From contig NZ_JAETWB010000005.1 in NCBI RefSeq assembly GCF_016773205.1, positions 62,001 through 126,000 of the forward strand: a DNA stretch of 64,000 bases, in the 5' to 3' direction. Made by a program: the position numbers and the translations under genes. Shown here in pieces: positions 36,840-47,514 of this stretch; the stretch's first letter is position 1, and every line of letters begins with the position of its first letter. A model generated the notes under the pieces. It was not told the origin of the DNA, ran no database searches, and saw nothing but the letters and a program-made list of their open reading frames with translations. Source of the DNA: Belnapia arida (lineage in GTDB: Bacteria > Pseudomonadota > Alphaproteobacteria > Acetobacterales > Acetobacteraceae).

Positions 36840-38062
36840 ACCCCACCCGGGCGCTCGACCTCCTCAACATCCTGCTTTCCGATGTCCGCTACGGGCTCGG
36901 CGCCTATCTCGGCGTCTACCTGCTGACCGAACATCACTGGGATGCGGCGGAGATCGGCCTCGCCCTCTCGATCGGCGGCTTGGCCGGGCTGCTGGCGCAG
37001 ACGCCGATCGGCCTCCTGGTCGATGCCATCCGGGCCAAGCGCGCCCTGCTCGCCGGCGCCGTGCTGGTGGTGATGACGAGTTGCCTCGTCATCCCGCTGG
37101 CGCCGCATTTCTGGCCGGTCGTCCTGGCGGGCGTCATCGGCGGGCTGGCCGGCACCTCCATCGCGCCGACGCTCGCCGCCATCTCGTTAGGCATGGTCGG
37201 GCCCGGCGCCTTCGCCCGCCGTGCCTGCCGGAACGAGGCGCTGTTCCATGCCGGCAACGGTGCGGTCAACCTGCTGATCCTGGCGATGGCGCCCCTCTTC
37301 GGCACGCCCGTGCTGTTCTGGGTGATGGCCGGGACGGGCCTTGCCAGCGCCGGGGCGGCGCTCGCCATCCCCGCCCGTTCCATCGACCACGCCGTTGCCC
37401 GCGGCCTGCTGCCAGGGAGCGTGGGCGCCGCGCCGCGCCAGGGCTGGCGGGTGCTGCTAGGCAGCCGGCCGCTGCTCGCCTTCGCCCTCACCGGCGCGCT
37501 CTTCCACATGGCGAATGGCTCCATGCTGGCGCTGGTGGCGCAGAAGCTCGCCCTGCAGAATATCGGCTGGGGCGTGGCGCTGACCGCCATCTGCGCCATC
37601 GCCGCGCAATCGGTGATGGTGCCGGCCGCGGCGCTGGCCGGTGCGCGGGCCGAGGCCTGGGGCAGGCGGCCGCTGCTTCTCGTCGCCTTCCTGGCGCTCG
37701 CGCTGCGCGGCGTGCTCTACACCGCCTCGGACCATCCGGCCTGGCTGATCGGCGTGCAGCTCCTGGACGGCGTGGGTGCCGGGCTGATCGGCGCGCTCTT
37801 CCCCGTCGTCATCGCCGACCTGACGCGCGGCACCGGGCATTTCGCCGCGGCGCAGGGTGCGGTCGGCACCGTGCATGGCCTCGGCGGGGTGGTGAGCGGG
37901 GCGCTCTCCGGCCTGGTCGTGGTGCATTACGGCTATGATGCCGCCTTCCTGGCGCTGGCGGCGATCGCGGGGTTGGGCGCGGCGTTGTTCTGGCTCACCA
38001 TGCCGGAAACCCGAAATCTCGCCCCCGAGAAGGAGCTTGCCCATGACCATCCCGCTGCTTGA
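36836..38062 (+). CDS. MFS transporter
   Basis: A 408-aa inner-membrane transporter with about 12 helices. The loop motif appears as GLLVDAIRAKRALL after helix 2, and the second half holds GARAEAWGRRPLLL. Start GTG 36836 overlaps the preceding TGA (GTGA), showing translational coupling to the GH1-like gene. The 3' end overlaps the aldo/keto reductase gene by 20 bp. The tight three-gene arrangement suggests import or export of a sugar or glycoside processed by its neighbours; substrate not predictable. Confidence 0.9.
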   Translation: MNPTRALDLLNILLSDVRYGLGAYLGVYLLTEHHWDAAEIGLALSIGGLAGLLAQTPIGLLVDAIRAKRALLAGAVLVVMTSCLVIPLAPHFWPVVLAGVIGGLAGTSIAPTLAAISLGMVGPGAFARRACRNEALFHAGNGAVNLLILAMAPLFGTPVLFWVMAGTGLASAGAALAIPARSIDHAVARGLLPGSVGAAPRQGWRVLLGSRPLLAFALTGALFHMANGSMLALVAQKLALQNIGWGVALTAICAIAAQSVMVPAAALAGARAEAWGRRPLLLVAFLALALRGVLYTASDHPAWLIGVQLLDGVGAGLIGALFPVVIADLTRGTGHFAAAQGAVGTVHGLGGVVSGALSGLVVVHYGYDAAFLALAAIAGLGAALFWLTMPETRNLAPEKELAHDHPAA

Positions 38063-38870
38063 GACGGCGCTGACCCGCATGCCGGCGCTTGGCTTCGGCA
38101 CCTGGCCGATGCGCGGCGCGGAATGCCGGGCGGCGGTGGAATCCGCCCTCGGCATGGGCTACCGACATGTCGACACCGCCGAGATGTACGGCAACGAGGA
38201 CGCGGTGGGCGCGGCGCTGGCCGCCTCCGGCCTGCCGCGCGAGCAGCTCTACCTCACCACCAAGGTCTGGAACGACAAGCCAAAGGGCGCCGAGATCCGC
38301 CGTGCCGCGGAGGCCAGCCTGGAGCGCCTGCGCCAGCCCTATGTCGACCTGCTGCTGATCCATTGGCCGAGCCCGCAGCTCGACCTGCCCGATGCGCTCG
38401 CCTCCCTCGCCCGGATGCGGGAGGAAGGCTTGGCGCGCGCGGTGGGGGTGGCGAATTTCCCCCTCGGCCTGCTGCGCCGCGCGATGGAGTTGGGCATCGC
38501 CCCGCTCGCCTGCCTCCAGGTCGAGCATCATGTCTACCTCGACCAGTCCCGGCTGCTGGCCTATTGCCGCGAGAAGGAGTTGCTGCTGACCAGCTACACG
38601 CCGGTTGCCAAGGGCGAGGTGCTGCAGGACCCGGTGATCGGGCGCATCGCCCGCAAGCATGGCAAGACGGCCGGGCAGGTGGCGCTGGCTTGGCTGCTCG
38701 GCATGGAGGGCGTCGCGGCCATTCCCAAGGCGGCCTCGCCGGAGCGGCAACGGGAGAACATGGAGGCCGCGACGCTCCGCCTCGATACCGAGGATCAGGC
38801 GGCGCTGGCCGCCCTGCCTAAGGACCGGCGCATGGTGAACCCCGGCATCGCCCCGGACTGGGAGTCCTGA
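38043..38870 (+). CDS. aldo/keto reductase
   Basis: A 275-aa NADPH-dependent carbonyl reductase of the AKR5-like (DkgA/DkgB) type. The catalytic tetrad is visible: Asp and Tyr in HVDTAEMYGNE, Lys in LTTKVWND and His in LLIHWPSP. The C-terminal cofactor motif AAIPKAASPERQREN is present. AAGGAG lies 8 bases before ATG 38043, inside the end of the MFS gene. Third gene of the GH1-like/MFS/AKR operon; may reduce a keto-sugar or aldehyde released by the pathway. Confidence 0.94.
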   Translation: MTIPLLETALTRMPALGFGTWPMRGAECRAAVESALGMGYRHVDTAEMYGNEDAVGAALAASGLPREQLYLTTKVWNDKPKGAEIRRAAEASLERLRQPYVDLLLIHWPSPQLDLPDALASLARMREEGLARAVGVANFPLGLLRRAMELGIAPLACLQVEHHVYLDQSRLLAYCREKELLLTSYTPVAKGEVLQDPVIGRIARKHGKTAGQVALAWLLGMEGVAAIPKAASPERQRENMEAATLRLDTEDQAALAALPKDRRMVNPGIAPDWES

Positions 38871-39093
38871 GCAGGGATCCCGGCGCAGAATGACGCAGGT
38901 TTGATCGTCAAAACAGCAATCATTCCTGAATCTATCGGATGCGTACAGCCGTCGCGCCGGAAAAGGGAGCAACGTGAAGGGGTGACGGCCTAATCCTGCC
39001 GCTGGGCGGGCTCACTTTGGCAACAATCAGGTTAGACTGGCTTCGCCCTTGCCTGGGCCAGGCTTTTCCCGCCGCCCGGCAAGGATTTTCCCA

Positions 39094-39831
39094 TTGTCCA
39101 TCGCCACCGCGCCGGAATCGGCTCCCCGCAACCGGCTGCTCGCAGCCTTGCCTGCCGAGGACCTCGCGTGGCTTCGCCCGAAGCTGAAGCTGGTCGAACT
39201 CGAGCTCCGCCAGACCCTGGCGTCGCCCGAGCAGCGCATCGAGCATGTCTACTTCCTGGAGACCGGCTGGGTCTCCGTGCTGGCTCCGCTCGATGACGGC
39301 GACAGCGCCGAGGTCGGCCTTGCCGGAGTTGAGGGCATGACCGGCTGGCCGGTAGCGCTCGGCGACGACACCGCCGAATTCGAGGTGATGGTGCAATGCG
39401 CCGGCACCGCCTGGCGCCTGACCAACGCCGATTTCCGCGATGCGCTGGAGGCCAGCGCGGCGCTGCGCGACCTGATGATGCGCTTCGTGCTGGCGCAGCA
39501 CAGCCAGATCGCCTGGACCGCGGCCTGCAACGGCCGGCACAATATCGAGCAGCGTCTCGCCCGCTGGCTGCTGATGGCGCACGACCGCAGCGAGGGCGAC
39601 ACCTTCCCGATCACCCACGAATTCCTGTCTGTAATGCTCGGCGTCCGCCGCGCCGGCGTCACCGTCGCGGCCGGCATGCTGCAGCGGGCGGGGATGATCC
39701 GCTATGGCGGCGGGCGGATGACCATCACCGACCGCCCCGGCCTCGAGGCGTCCTGCTGCGAATGCTACGGCTCGGCCCGTCGCGTGCAGGAACGGCATTT
39801 TCCATCCGGCGACAACCGCTACTGGCGCTGA
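39094..39831 (+). CDS. Crp/Fnr family transcriptional regulator
   Basis: A 245-aa regulator: N-terminal cyclic-nucleotide-binding-like beta-roll (about 15-130: EQRIEHVYFLETGWVSVLA, AEVGLAGVEGMTG) and C-terminal winged helix (about 155-225: RHNIEQRLARWLLM, THEFLSVMLGVRRAGVTVAA). The cAMP-specific residues and the Fnr cysteine cluster are absent, although two Cys in SCCECYG sit near the C-terminus. Start TTG 39094 has AAGGA 8 bases upstream, better than an upstream TTG. Monocistronic; the 223 bp before it show no gene. Effector unknown. Confidence 0.9.
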   Translation: MSIATAPESAPRNRLLAALPAEDLAWLRPKLKLVELELRQTLASPEQRIEHVYFLETGWVSVLAPLDDGDSAEVGLAGVEGMTGWPVALGDDTAEFEVMVQCAGTAWRLTNADFRDALEASAALRDLMMRFVLAQHSQIAWTAACNGRHNIEQRLARWLLMAHDRSEGDTFPITHEFLSVMLGVRRAGVTVAAGMLQRAGMIRYGGGRMTITDRPGLEASCCECYGSARRVQERHFPSGDNRYWR

Positions 39832-39939
39832 CCGGTGGAGCACCGTCGGGGTCCGGCGTGAAACGCCTGACAGCCCTGACGATGCGAACGAACATCAAGC
39901 CGGACCATGATCCGCGATTCGGCAGTCATGGGTCATGGT

Positions 39940-41094
39940 CTAGCGGGCGGAGCGCGCCTCCACCTCATGCAGCAGCAGGCCAGGGGCGAGCACCGCCGCG
40001 GCCGCCGGCTCGCGCAGGCGTCCGAGCACCTCGTGCATGCCGCGCTCCCCCGCCGCCCAGCGGTCCGCGAGGGTGGCGCGGGAGAAGTCGAAGACCTTGC
40101 CCGCCCCCGCCTCGTCCTCCGCCGCATGGTAATTGAGCAGGACCACCGTTGCCTCGGCATGGGCCAGCAGCGCGGCCAGCTCGGCCTCGCGCTCCCGCTC
40201 CGGCGGCAGCTCGGCGGCGAGGCGGCCGATCAGCGCGCGCATGCGGTACTCGCGGACGCGACTCTCCAGCGCCTGCCGCGTCTGGTTGCCGAAGGCGAGG
40301 TCGCCAGCCCGCGCCACTGCCGCGCTGAGCGAGGCAGGCCGCCGCCCTGACCGGGCGAAGAGCTCCACGACCAGGCATTGCAGCGGTCCCGTCCCCGGCG
40401 CATCCAGCACGATGTCGATCGGCGCATTGGTCGAGATGCCGCCATCCGCCAGCAGCCGCCCCTCGACCTCGACAGGGGTGAAGAGCGGCAGCAGGGCGGA
40501 GGAGGCGGCCAGATGCTCCGGCCCAATCCGCGCGCCCGCAGCGGTGTCGAAGGCCACGCGCTCGCCCGTCTCCACATCCGTCGCGGTGATGGTGAGGCGC
40601 ACCTCGCCGCCGTTCAGCCGGTCGAAGTCGATGAATTCCGGCAGGAGCCGCATCAGCGGTCCGAGTTCGTAGAGCGAGGCGGCCGGGCCGAATTCCGGCA
40701 TCAGGCGCGGCCGGAACAGCACCGGGTTGCCGAGGAGCAGCGTCTGCATCGCGCTCAGCTGGTTGTAGCCGCGGCGCCAGAGCCCGGCGTCCGGCGGCGG
40801 ACCGAAGATCGCGGCGGCGAGCGGCATCGGCTCGGTCGCCGCCCGCTCCCAGAAGCGGCGCAGCGCAGCGACGCGCTGCCCCGGCGCATTCCCGGCGATG
40901 ATCGCCGCGTTCAGCGCCCCGGCCGAGGCGCCCAGCACCCAGGGCGGCGCCCCGCCCTCCGCCGCCTCGTAGGCGGCGTAGGCCCCAGCCTCGAAGGCGC
41001 CGAGGGCGATGCCCCCCGAAAGGACGAGGGCGCGGCGCGGGTCGGCAGGCACGGGGGCGGTCTCGGCCGCCAGGTTCGGATGATGCATGTCCAT
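39940..41094 (-). CDS. patatin-like phospholipase
   Basis: A 384-aa Ser-Asp dyad lipase/acyl-hydrolase. The oxyanion loop is LSGGIALGAFEAGAY, the nucleophile Ser lies in GASAG (about residue 57) and the dyad Asp in LADGGIS (about 217). The C-terminal ~110 residues form the helical extension (GNQTRQALESRVREYRM, FSRATLADRW) common in the proteobacterial patatin group that is often next to a short-chain dehydrogenase. Here only a 45-codon stump of such a gene lies upstream, 6 bp away. Confidence 0.92.
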   Translation of the reverse strand: MDMHHPNLAAETAPVPADPRRALVLSGGIALGAFEAGAYAAYEAAEGGAPPWVLGASAGALNAAIIAGNAPGQRVAALRRFWERAATEPMPLAAAIFGPPPDAGLWRRGYNQLSAMQTLLLGNPVLFRPRLMPEFGPAASLYELGPLMRLLPEFIDFDRLNGGEVRLTITATDVETGERVAFDTAAGARIGPEHLAASSALLPLFTPVEVEGRLLADGGISTNAPIDIVLDAPGTGPLQCLVVELFARSGRRPASLSAAVARAGDLAFGNQTRQALESRVREYRMRALIGRLAAELPPEREREAELAALLAHAEATVVLLNYHAAEDEAGAGKVFDFSRATLADRWAAGERGMHEVLGRLREPAAAAVLAPGLLLHEVEARSAR

Positions 41095-41100
41095 GGCGGC

Positions 41101-41238
41101 TTACCGCGAAACCGGGCCGGGCCGGGCCGAAGGCGCCATCGCCTCCGGCGCGGTGGCGCAGCGGGCGAAAGCAAGGGCGGTCGCGCGGCCGATGCCGCTA
41201 GAGGCGCCGGTGACGAGGATCGTGCGAGTTTCGGGCAT
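41101..41238 (-). pseudogene. truncated short-chain dehydrogenase (first Rossmann unit only)
   Basis: From ATG 41238 the frame reads MPETRTILVTGASSGIGRA then TALAFAR, the TGxxxGIG nucleotide-binding motif of SDR enzymes, and stops after 45 codons. The remaining ~200 residues, including the catalytic Tyr-Lys, are missing. The stop lies 6 bp before the patatin start, so the stub may still serve as a translated leader for the lipase gene. SDR-patatin pairs are common in this group, which supports deletion of a once complete partner. Confidence 0.75.
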
Positions 41239-41316
41239 CGGGAATCCTGGGCCAGTCATGTTGCAATGCAATATGACTGGGGGAACGAGCCGCTCCAGGC
41301 GGGGTTCCTTCCGCTC

Positions 41317-41817
41317 TCAACCCATGCCGGGCCGCAACCGCATGCTGTGGACCATGTAGGGAAGCAGCAGCGGCGGCGGGTCGCCACAGGCATCCAGCAG
41401 GCGCAGATAGGTCTCGTCCGGCAGGTGTTCGAGCGTGACCACCAGCGCCTCCGCCTCGATGTCGCCCGGCTCGCCAGCGGATTGGATCAGCGGGTTCCGC
41501 TCCAGCGCCTGCATGCAACGGCCGAGCAACGCCTGCTCCGCCGCGCTGTCATGGCCGCGCACAGCCAGCAGGTAGCGCAGCCGCATCCCGGCGCCCTCGG
41601 GCGGGTCGGCCTTGGAGGCGGTGCGCAGCGGCGAGGTGTCGCCGGGATTCTCCTCCGGCTGGACGCGCCAGAGGATGAGGGCGATGCCATGGCCCGGATT
41701 GGTCCGCGCCTGGGTGAGAGTCATCGCCTCCACCGCCATCCCGTGCAGCGCGCCGTCGCGTTCCAGGCTGGTGCGGAGATGGTTGGTGAGGGCGGCGCTG
41801 GCGGCTGCGATGGGCAT
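41317..41817 (-). CDS. DUF4255 (Pvc16-like) protein
   Basis: A 166-aa protein with the DUF4255 pattern: MPIAAASAALTNHLRTSL at the N-terminus, GIALILWRVQPEENPGDT in the middle, GMRLRYLLAVRGHDSAAEQ and LLGRCMQALERNPLI. In contractile injection systems of the PVC/Afp/MAC type this family is the Pvc16 tube-terminating or adaptor protein. No sheath, tube, baseplate or AAA+ gene is near, so this is an orphan copy. GGAG lies 7 bases before ATG 41817. Divergent from isocitrate dehydrogenase with a 217-bp gap. The family call is from motif memory. Confidence 0.7.
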   Translation of the reverse strand: MPIAAASAALTNHLRTSLERDGALHGMAVEAMTLTQARTNPGHGIALILWRVQPEENPGDTSPLRTASKADPPEGAGMRLRYLLAVRGHDSAAEQALLGRCMQALERNPLIQSAGEPGDIEAEALVVTLEHLPDETYLRLLDACGDPPPLLLPYMVHSMRLRPGMG

Positions 41818-42034
41818 GGCGGACTCCGACGCTGTGCCGGCGCCAACGACCAGCCCCGATTCGCGGTTTCCGCCGCCGCCGCCATTTCGCCGGTGCCGGC
41901 CCCGCGGCTGCCGGTCTGGCCACGGCCGAGCGTGGTGTGGCACCTTGGGCGTCGGTTCGACCCGTTTAAGGTGCTGGTCCATAGCAAAGGCCAGCCGGCG
42001 GGTCATACCGATTTCACACAGAGCGGAGCCCCAG

Positions 42035-43052
<1,018 letters not shown>

Positions 43053-43078
<26 letters not shown>

Positions 43079-44201
43079 CCGGCACCGGCGCGCCGTACTC
43101 GGCATTCGCCTCGCCGAGCGCCGGCGCGCCGCGCTCCACCGGCGGCCTGACGCGGTCGAAGGAGACCGGCAGGCCAATGCCGCGCGGGGCCTCCGGCGCC
43201 GCCACCACCATGCCCAGCGCCTCGGTCTGCGGGTGCGCCGCGACCGCCGCCAGGTCATGGATCGGCGAGCAGGGCACCCCCGCCGCCTCCAGCGCCGCCG
43301 CCCAGTCCTCGCTGCCGCGCGCCAGCATCGCCGCCTCCAGCAGCGGCAGCAGGATCTCGCGGTGCGCGATGCGGTCCTTGTTGGTGCGGAAGCGCGGGTC
43401 GGCGCCCCATTCGGGATGGCCGAGCACGGTGGCGAATTTGGCGAAGAGCCGGTCGTTGGCCGCGGCGACGACGATCTCGCCATCCGCCGTGTCGAAGGCC
43501 TGGAAGACGATCAGCTTCGGGTTGCCGCTGCGGTGCCGCGGCGGCTGCCGCCCGGTCTCGAAGAAGCCCGCGAAATGCTGACCCATCCAGCCGAGGCCGG
43601 TCTCGAAGAGCGAGGTATCGACCGTCGCTCCCTCCCCCGTCAGGTGCCGCCGCTGCAGGGCGGCGAGGCAGCCGAGCGCCGCCCAAACCCCGGTGCCGAG
43701 GTCGAGCACCTGCATCCCGACCCGCGCCGGCTGTGCCTCCGCGCTGCCGTTCACGCTGAACATCCCGGCGAAGGCCTGCACGATCGGCTCGTAGCCTGGC
43801 TTCAGCGCCAGCGGCCCGGCGGCGCCGAAGGCATGGAGCGAGCAGTAGATCAGGCGGGGATTCAGCGCCCGCACCGCCTCCGCCCCGAGGCCCATCGCCT
43901 CCAGCGAGCCGGGCCGCATATTCTGGATGAAAATGTCGGCACCCTTCAGGAAGCCGCGCAGCCACTCGGCCGCCGCCTTGTCCTTCAGGTCGAGCGCGAT
44001 GCTGCGCTTGTTGCGGTTGACCGCATGGAAGGTGGTCGCCGTCCCGGCATGGAAGGGCGGCCCCCAGCCGCGAGCATCATCGCCCTCCGGCCGCTCGATC
44101 TTCACCACCCGGGCGCCGAGCAGGCCGAGGATCTCGCTGGCATAGGGGCCGGCCAGGTTCTGCCCGAGCTCGACCACCGTCACCCCTTGCAAGGGCAGCA
44201 T
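43053..44201 (-). CDS. class III CoA-transferase (CaiB/BaiF family)
   Basis: A 382-aa enzyme moving CoA between carboxylic acids. Typical features: GVTVVELGQNLAGPYASEIL, ARVVKIERPEGDDAR, NRNKRSIALDLKDKAA, DIFIQNMRPGSLEAMGL and the catalytic Asp in QVLDLGTG (about 166). The substrate cannot be predicted; relatives act on carnitine, succinate, formate, oxalate or mesaconate. ATG 44201 starts it, and the C-terminus overlaps the isocitrate dehydrogenase gene on the other strand by 26 bp. Confidence 0.92.
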
Positions 44202-44276
44202 GGCAGCGCATTCCTTCTGCGGACGTTTCGCGCGAAAGTCTGGGCGCCGCCGCCGCCCAGGGTCAAGCGGGGAGGG

Positions 44277-44642
44277 TCAAGCCGGGTGGAAGTCGAACTC
44301 GCCGTCGCGCGACTGCCATTGCTGCACGGTCAGCACCTGCGCGCCACTCTCGCTCTCATGCGGCCCGTGGACCTGCCCGGCCGGATGGGTGAGGAAGCCC
44401 CCCGGCCCCAGCCGCTGCCCGCCATCGATCAGCTCGCCGCTGAGCACGTAGTGCATCTCCGAGCCCTTGGTATGCGAATGCGCCGGGATGAAACCGCCTG
44501 GTGGGATGTGGACGATGCTCGTCACCACGCCCCGCTCCGCATCCTCGTTCAGCACCTGGATGCGGAACTCGCCCCGTGCCCCTGGAATGACGAAGGGCGC
44601 TGCCGCCACCTCCTCCGCCGCCTGCCTGATCCCGTCCGCCAT
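44277..44642 (-). CDS. cupin-domain protein
   Basis: A 121-aa cupin of the small single-domain type. Motif 1 is IPAHSHTKGSEMHYVLSGE (two His, Glu, His) and motif 2 is GPGGFLTHPAGQVHGPHES. Possible roles are metal-dependent isomerase, dioxygenase or sensor; none can be chosen. GGAG lies about 9 bases before ATG 44642, preferred to an upstream ATG without a ribosome site. It follows its divergent neighbour, the HWE kinase, by 130 bp and precedes the CoA-transferase on the same strand by 75 bp. Confidence 0.82.
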   Translation of the reverse strand: MADGIRQAAEEVAAAPFVIPGARGEFRIQVLNEDAERGVVTSIVHIPPGGFIPAHSHTKGSEMHYVLSGELIDGGQRLGPGGFLTHPAGQVHGPHESESGAQVLTVQQWQSRDGEFDFHPA

Positions 44643-44772
44643 GCCTGTCGCTCCCCGCTTGTCGCCGGGCCAACGCCCGCCCGCCACGCCGGGTTGCCGC
44701 CCCGCTCCCGATCTGTTGACCCGCCGATCGTCGCCTGACAGGTCCCGTGACTGACGCGATGCAGCATTGTGC

Positions 44773-46362
44773 ATGCGGTTTCCTTCAACCTTGGCGCGTC
44801 AAACGGCATTGGTGACACGCGGATCAATCGGCCTGCGCGCGTTGCCGCCCCTGTTGCTGGCCCTGGCGGCGCTTGCCCTGTGGCTGGCGGATGGGAGGGA
44901 CCGCCCCCGGATCGCCCTGCCCATCCTGCTGCTGCTCGCCCTGGGCTTGGCCCTCGCCGCTATCCTGGCCCGCTGCCTGGCCGAGCGCGACCGCGCCCGC
45001 GCTGGCGAGGCGGCGAGCGAACGCCGCTTCCGCGCCCTGTCCCAGGCCGGCGCGCTGGTGCTCTGGCATGGCGATGCCGAGGGCGCGATCCTCGAGGCCG
45101 AGGGTTGGACCGAGCTCACCGGCCAGGATTCCGGGGCCCTGCGCGGCGCTGGCTGGCTGGAGATGGTGCACCCCGCCGACCGCGAGCCGACCATTGCCGC
45201 CTGGGCCGCGGCCCGCGCCGCCCGCGTGCCGGTCGACATCGAGTACCGCGTCCGGACCAGTGCGGGCGCCTGGCACTGGGTCCGCGCCCGCGCCGTGCCG
45301 ACCGGGCAGGAATGGGTCGGCCTGCTCGAGGATGTGCATGAGCACCGGCAGGCCAGCCTCGACCTCGCCGAGCGGCAGGAGAAGCTCCGCCTCGCCCTCG
45401 AGGCCGCCCGGCTGGTGAGCTGGGAATACGATGTCCGCGCCGACCGCGGGCGTCGCATCAGCCGCCCCGACGACTCGCTGGACGCCCCTGCGCAGTCGGG
45501 CTTCACCCTCGCCGACTGGGTCGCCGCGGCGCATCCCGAGGACCGCCCCGTGGTCCTCGCCCGGTTGCAGTCGACCATTGCCGGCGAGGCGGCGGATTTC
45601 GCCGCCGAATTCCGCGTCCGCCGCCGCCCGCCGGCCGAGGGTTATGCCTGGGTCGCCTCCCAGGGCGCGGTGACCGAGCGGGATCCGGCGACCGGCCGGG
45701 CGTTGCGCCTCTCCGGCATCTCCCGCGACGTGAGCGAGCGGCGCGAGGCGGAGCAGCGCCGCCTGCTGCTGATGCGGGAGGTGGACCACCGCGCCAAGAA
45801 CGTCCTTGCCGTGGTCCAGTCCGTCCTGCGCCTGACCCGGCGCGACCGGCCGGAGTCCTACATGGCGACGGTGGAGGCCCGCGTCGCCGCCCTCGCCCGC
45901 GCCCATACGCTGCTGGCCGAGAAGGGCTGGGTCGGCGCCGATCTCCGCCTCATCGCCGAGCGCGAGCTCAGCGGCTGCCCACCGGGGGCGGTGCGGATGG
46001 AGGGGCCGCCCCTCGCCATCGGTGCCGGCGCGGTGCAGCCGCTCGCCATGGTGCTGCACGAGCTGGCGACCAATGCGGTGAAGCATGGGGCCGCTTCGGC
46101 ACCGGCGGGGCGGATCATCCTCGCCTGGCGGCTGGAGGAGGACGAGCTTCGCCTCGACTGGACCGAGCGTGGCGGCCCGCCGGTAAAGGCCCCCTCCGGC
46201 CGCGGCTTCGGCACGCGCATGCTGGATGCGGTGCTGCGCGGCCAGCTCGGCGGCAGGCTGGCGATGGACTGGGCGCCGGGGGGGCTCGAATGCCACATCG
46301 CCCTGCCCGCCGCCCGCGTGGTGGCAGCGGCCGACCCGAACCAGCCCCAGCCGGCCGCCTAG
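44773..46362 (+). CDS. HWE-family sensor histidine kinase
   Basis: A 529-aa kinase. Two membrane helices at about 25-65 lack a large periplasmic loop. Two PAS-type domains follow (about 85-200 and 205-325; AGAWHWVRARA and AYAWVAS-like PAC motifs), then an HWE core with the phospho-His in MREVDHRAKNVLAVVQSVLRLT (shown in part as EVDHRAKNVLAVVQS, about 338) and the compact ATPase (VLHELATNAVKHGA, WTERGG, GFGTRMLD). HWE kinases are mostly alphaproteobacterial and often serve the general stress response. No response regulator is adjacent. ATG 44773 is chosen over TTG 44767; the ribosome site is weak. Confidence 0.9.
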   Translation: MRFPSTLARQTALVTRGSIGLRALPPLLLALAALALWLADGRDRPRIALPILLLLALGLALAAILARCLAERDRARAGEAASERRFRALSQAGALVLWHGDAEGAILEAEGWTELTGQDSGALRGAGWLEMVHPADREPTIAAWAAARAARVPVDIEYRVRTSAGAWHWVRARAVPTGQEWVGLLEDVHEHRQASLDLAERQEKLRLALEAARLVSWEYDVRADRGRRISRPDDSLDAPAQSGFTLADWVAAAHPEDRPVVLARLQSTIAGEAADFAAEFRVRRRPPAEGYAWVASQGAVTERDPATGRALRLSGISRDVSERREAEQRRLLLMREVDHRAKNVLAVVQSVLRLTRRDRPESYMATVEARVAALARAHTLLAEKGWVGADLRLIAERELSGCPPGAVRMEGPPLAIGAGAVQPLAMVLHELATNAVKHGAASAPAGRIILAWRLEEDELRLDWTERGGPPVKAPSGRGFGTRMLDAVLRGQLGGRLAMDWAPGGLECHIALPAARVVAAADPNQPQPAA

Positions 46363-46429
46363 CCGCCCCTCCACCGGACCCGAAGCCGACCGGGGCTGCC
46401 AGACCCGACCTGCGACCGCCGGCTTCCGC

Positions 46430-47473
46430 CTATGCCGTGAGCTGGTCGAGCGGCCAGCGTGGCCGTGGCGCATGGCCGAGCGGGTCGGCCAGGCCGCGCC
46501 GCAGCCGCTCGACCCCAGCCCAGGCGACCATCACCGCATTGTCGGTGCAGAGCCGGATGGGCGGCGCCACCAGCGCCAGCCCCCGCTCCCCCGCCACGCG
46601 GCCGAGCGCCGTGCGGATCGCCGCATTGGCCGCGACGCCGCCGGCGACCACCAGCGCCGTCGCCGCGGGCAGCATGTCGAGCGCATGCCGCGCCCGGTCG
46701 GCCAGGACCGCCGCCACCGCCGCCTGGAAGCCGGCGGCGAGGTCGGCCCGATCCCCTGCCGGCAGCGCGCCCGGCGGGTGCCTGGCGACGGCATGGGCAA
46801 CCGCCGTCTTCAGCCCGCTGAAGGAGAAGTCGCACCCGGCCCGCCCCAGCAGCGGCCGCGGCAGGGCGAAGCGGCGCGGATCGCCGCTCGCCGCCAGCCG
46901 CTCCAGCGCCGGCCCGCCCGGCCAGGGCAGGCCGAGCAGCTTGGCCGATTTGTCGAAGGCCTCGCCCACCGCATCGTCGAGCGTGGTACCGAGCCGGCGG
47001 TATCGCCCCACCCCCTCCACGGCGACGCATTGGCAATGCCCGCCCGAGAGCAGCAGCAGCAGGTAGGGGAAGCGCGCCCCGCCCTCGACCAGGCCCGGCA
47101 GGGTGGCGGTCAGCGCATGCGCCTCCAGGTGGTTCACCGCGACGAAGGGCAGGCCATGGGCGATCGCCAGCCCCTTGCCGAGGCTCGCCCCCACGATCAG
47201 CCCACCGATCAGCCCGGGTCCGGAGGTGGCGGCGATGCCGGCGAGGTCGCTGAAGCCGAGCCCCGCCTCCGCCATCACCCGGGCGGCGAGGCCCGGCAGG
47301 TGCTCCAGATGGGCCCTCGCCGCGATCTCCGGTACCACGCCGCCGAAGGCCGCATGCTCCTCCAGCTGGCTCAGCACCGCCTCGGCGAGAATCGTCCCAT
47401 CCGCCCGCAGCACTGCCGCCGCCGTCTCGTCGCAGCTCGATTCCAGGCCCAGCACCGTGGCCGAGGCATCCAT
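46430..47473 (-). CDS. tsaD: tRNA N6-adenosine threonylcarbamoyltransferase
   Basis: Catalytic subunit for t6A37 modification of ANN-decoding tRNAs, working with TsaB, TsaC and TsaE. The 347-aa length is standard. Features are [14 protein letters not shown] at the start, the metal His pair in [10 protein letters not shown] (about 115-119), [41 protein letters not shown] and the final [12 protein letters not shown] with the metal-ligand Asp. Divergent from hemC with 41 bp between, an arrangement common in alphaproteobacteria. Confidence 0.96.
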   Translation of the reverse strand: MDASATVLGLESSCDETAAAVLRADGTILAEAVLSQLEEHAAFGGVVPEIAARAHLEHLPGLAARVMAEAGLGFSDLAGIAATSGPGLIGGLIVGASLGKGLAIAHGLPFVAVNHLEAHALTATLPGLVEGGARFPYLLLLLSGGHCQCVAVEGVGRYRRLGTTLDDAVGEAFDKSAKLLGLPWPGGPALERLAASGDPRRFALPRPLLGRAGCDFSFSGLKTAVAHAVARHPPGALPAGDRADLAAGFQAAVAAVLADRARHALDMLPAATALVVAGGVAANAAIRTALGRVAGERGLALVAPPIRLCTDNAVMVAWAGVERLRRGLADPLGHAPRPRWPLDQLTA

Positions 47474-47514
47474 CCGTACTTTCCCCTTCCCCGCGGCCGC
47501 TCTATGACGCCGCG

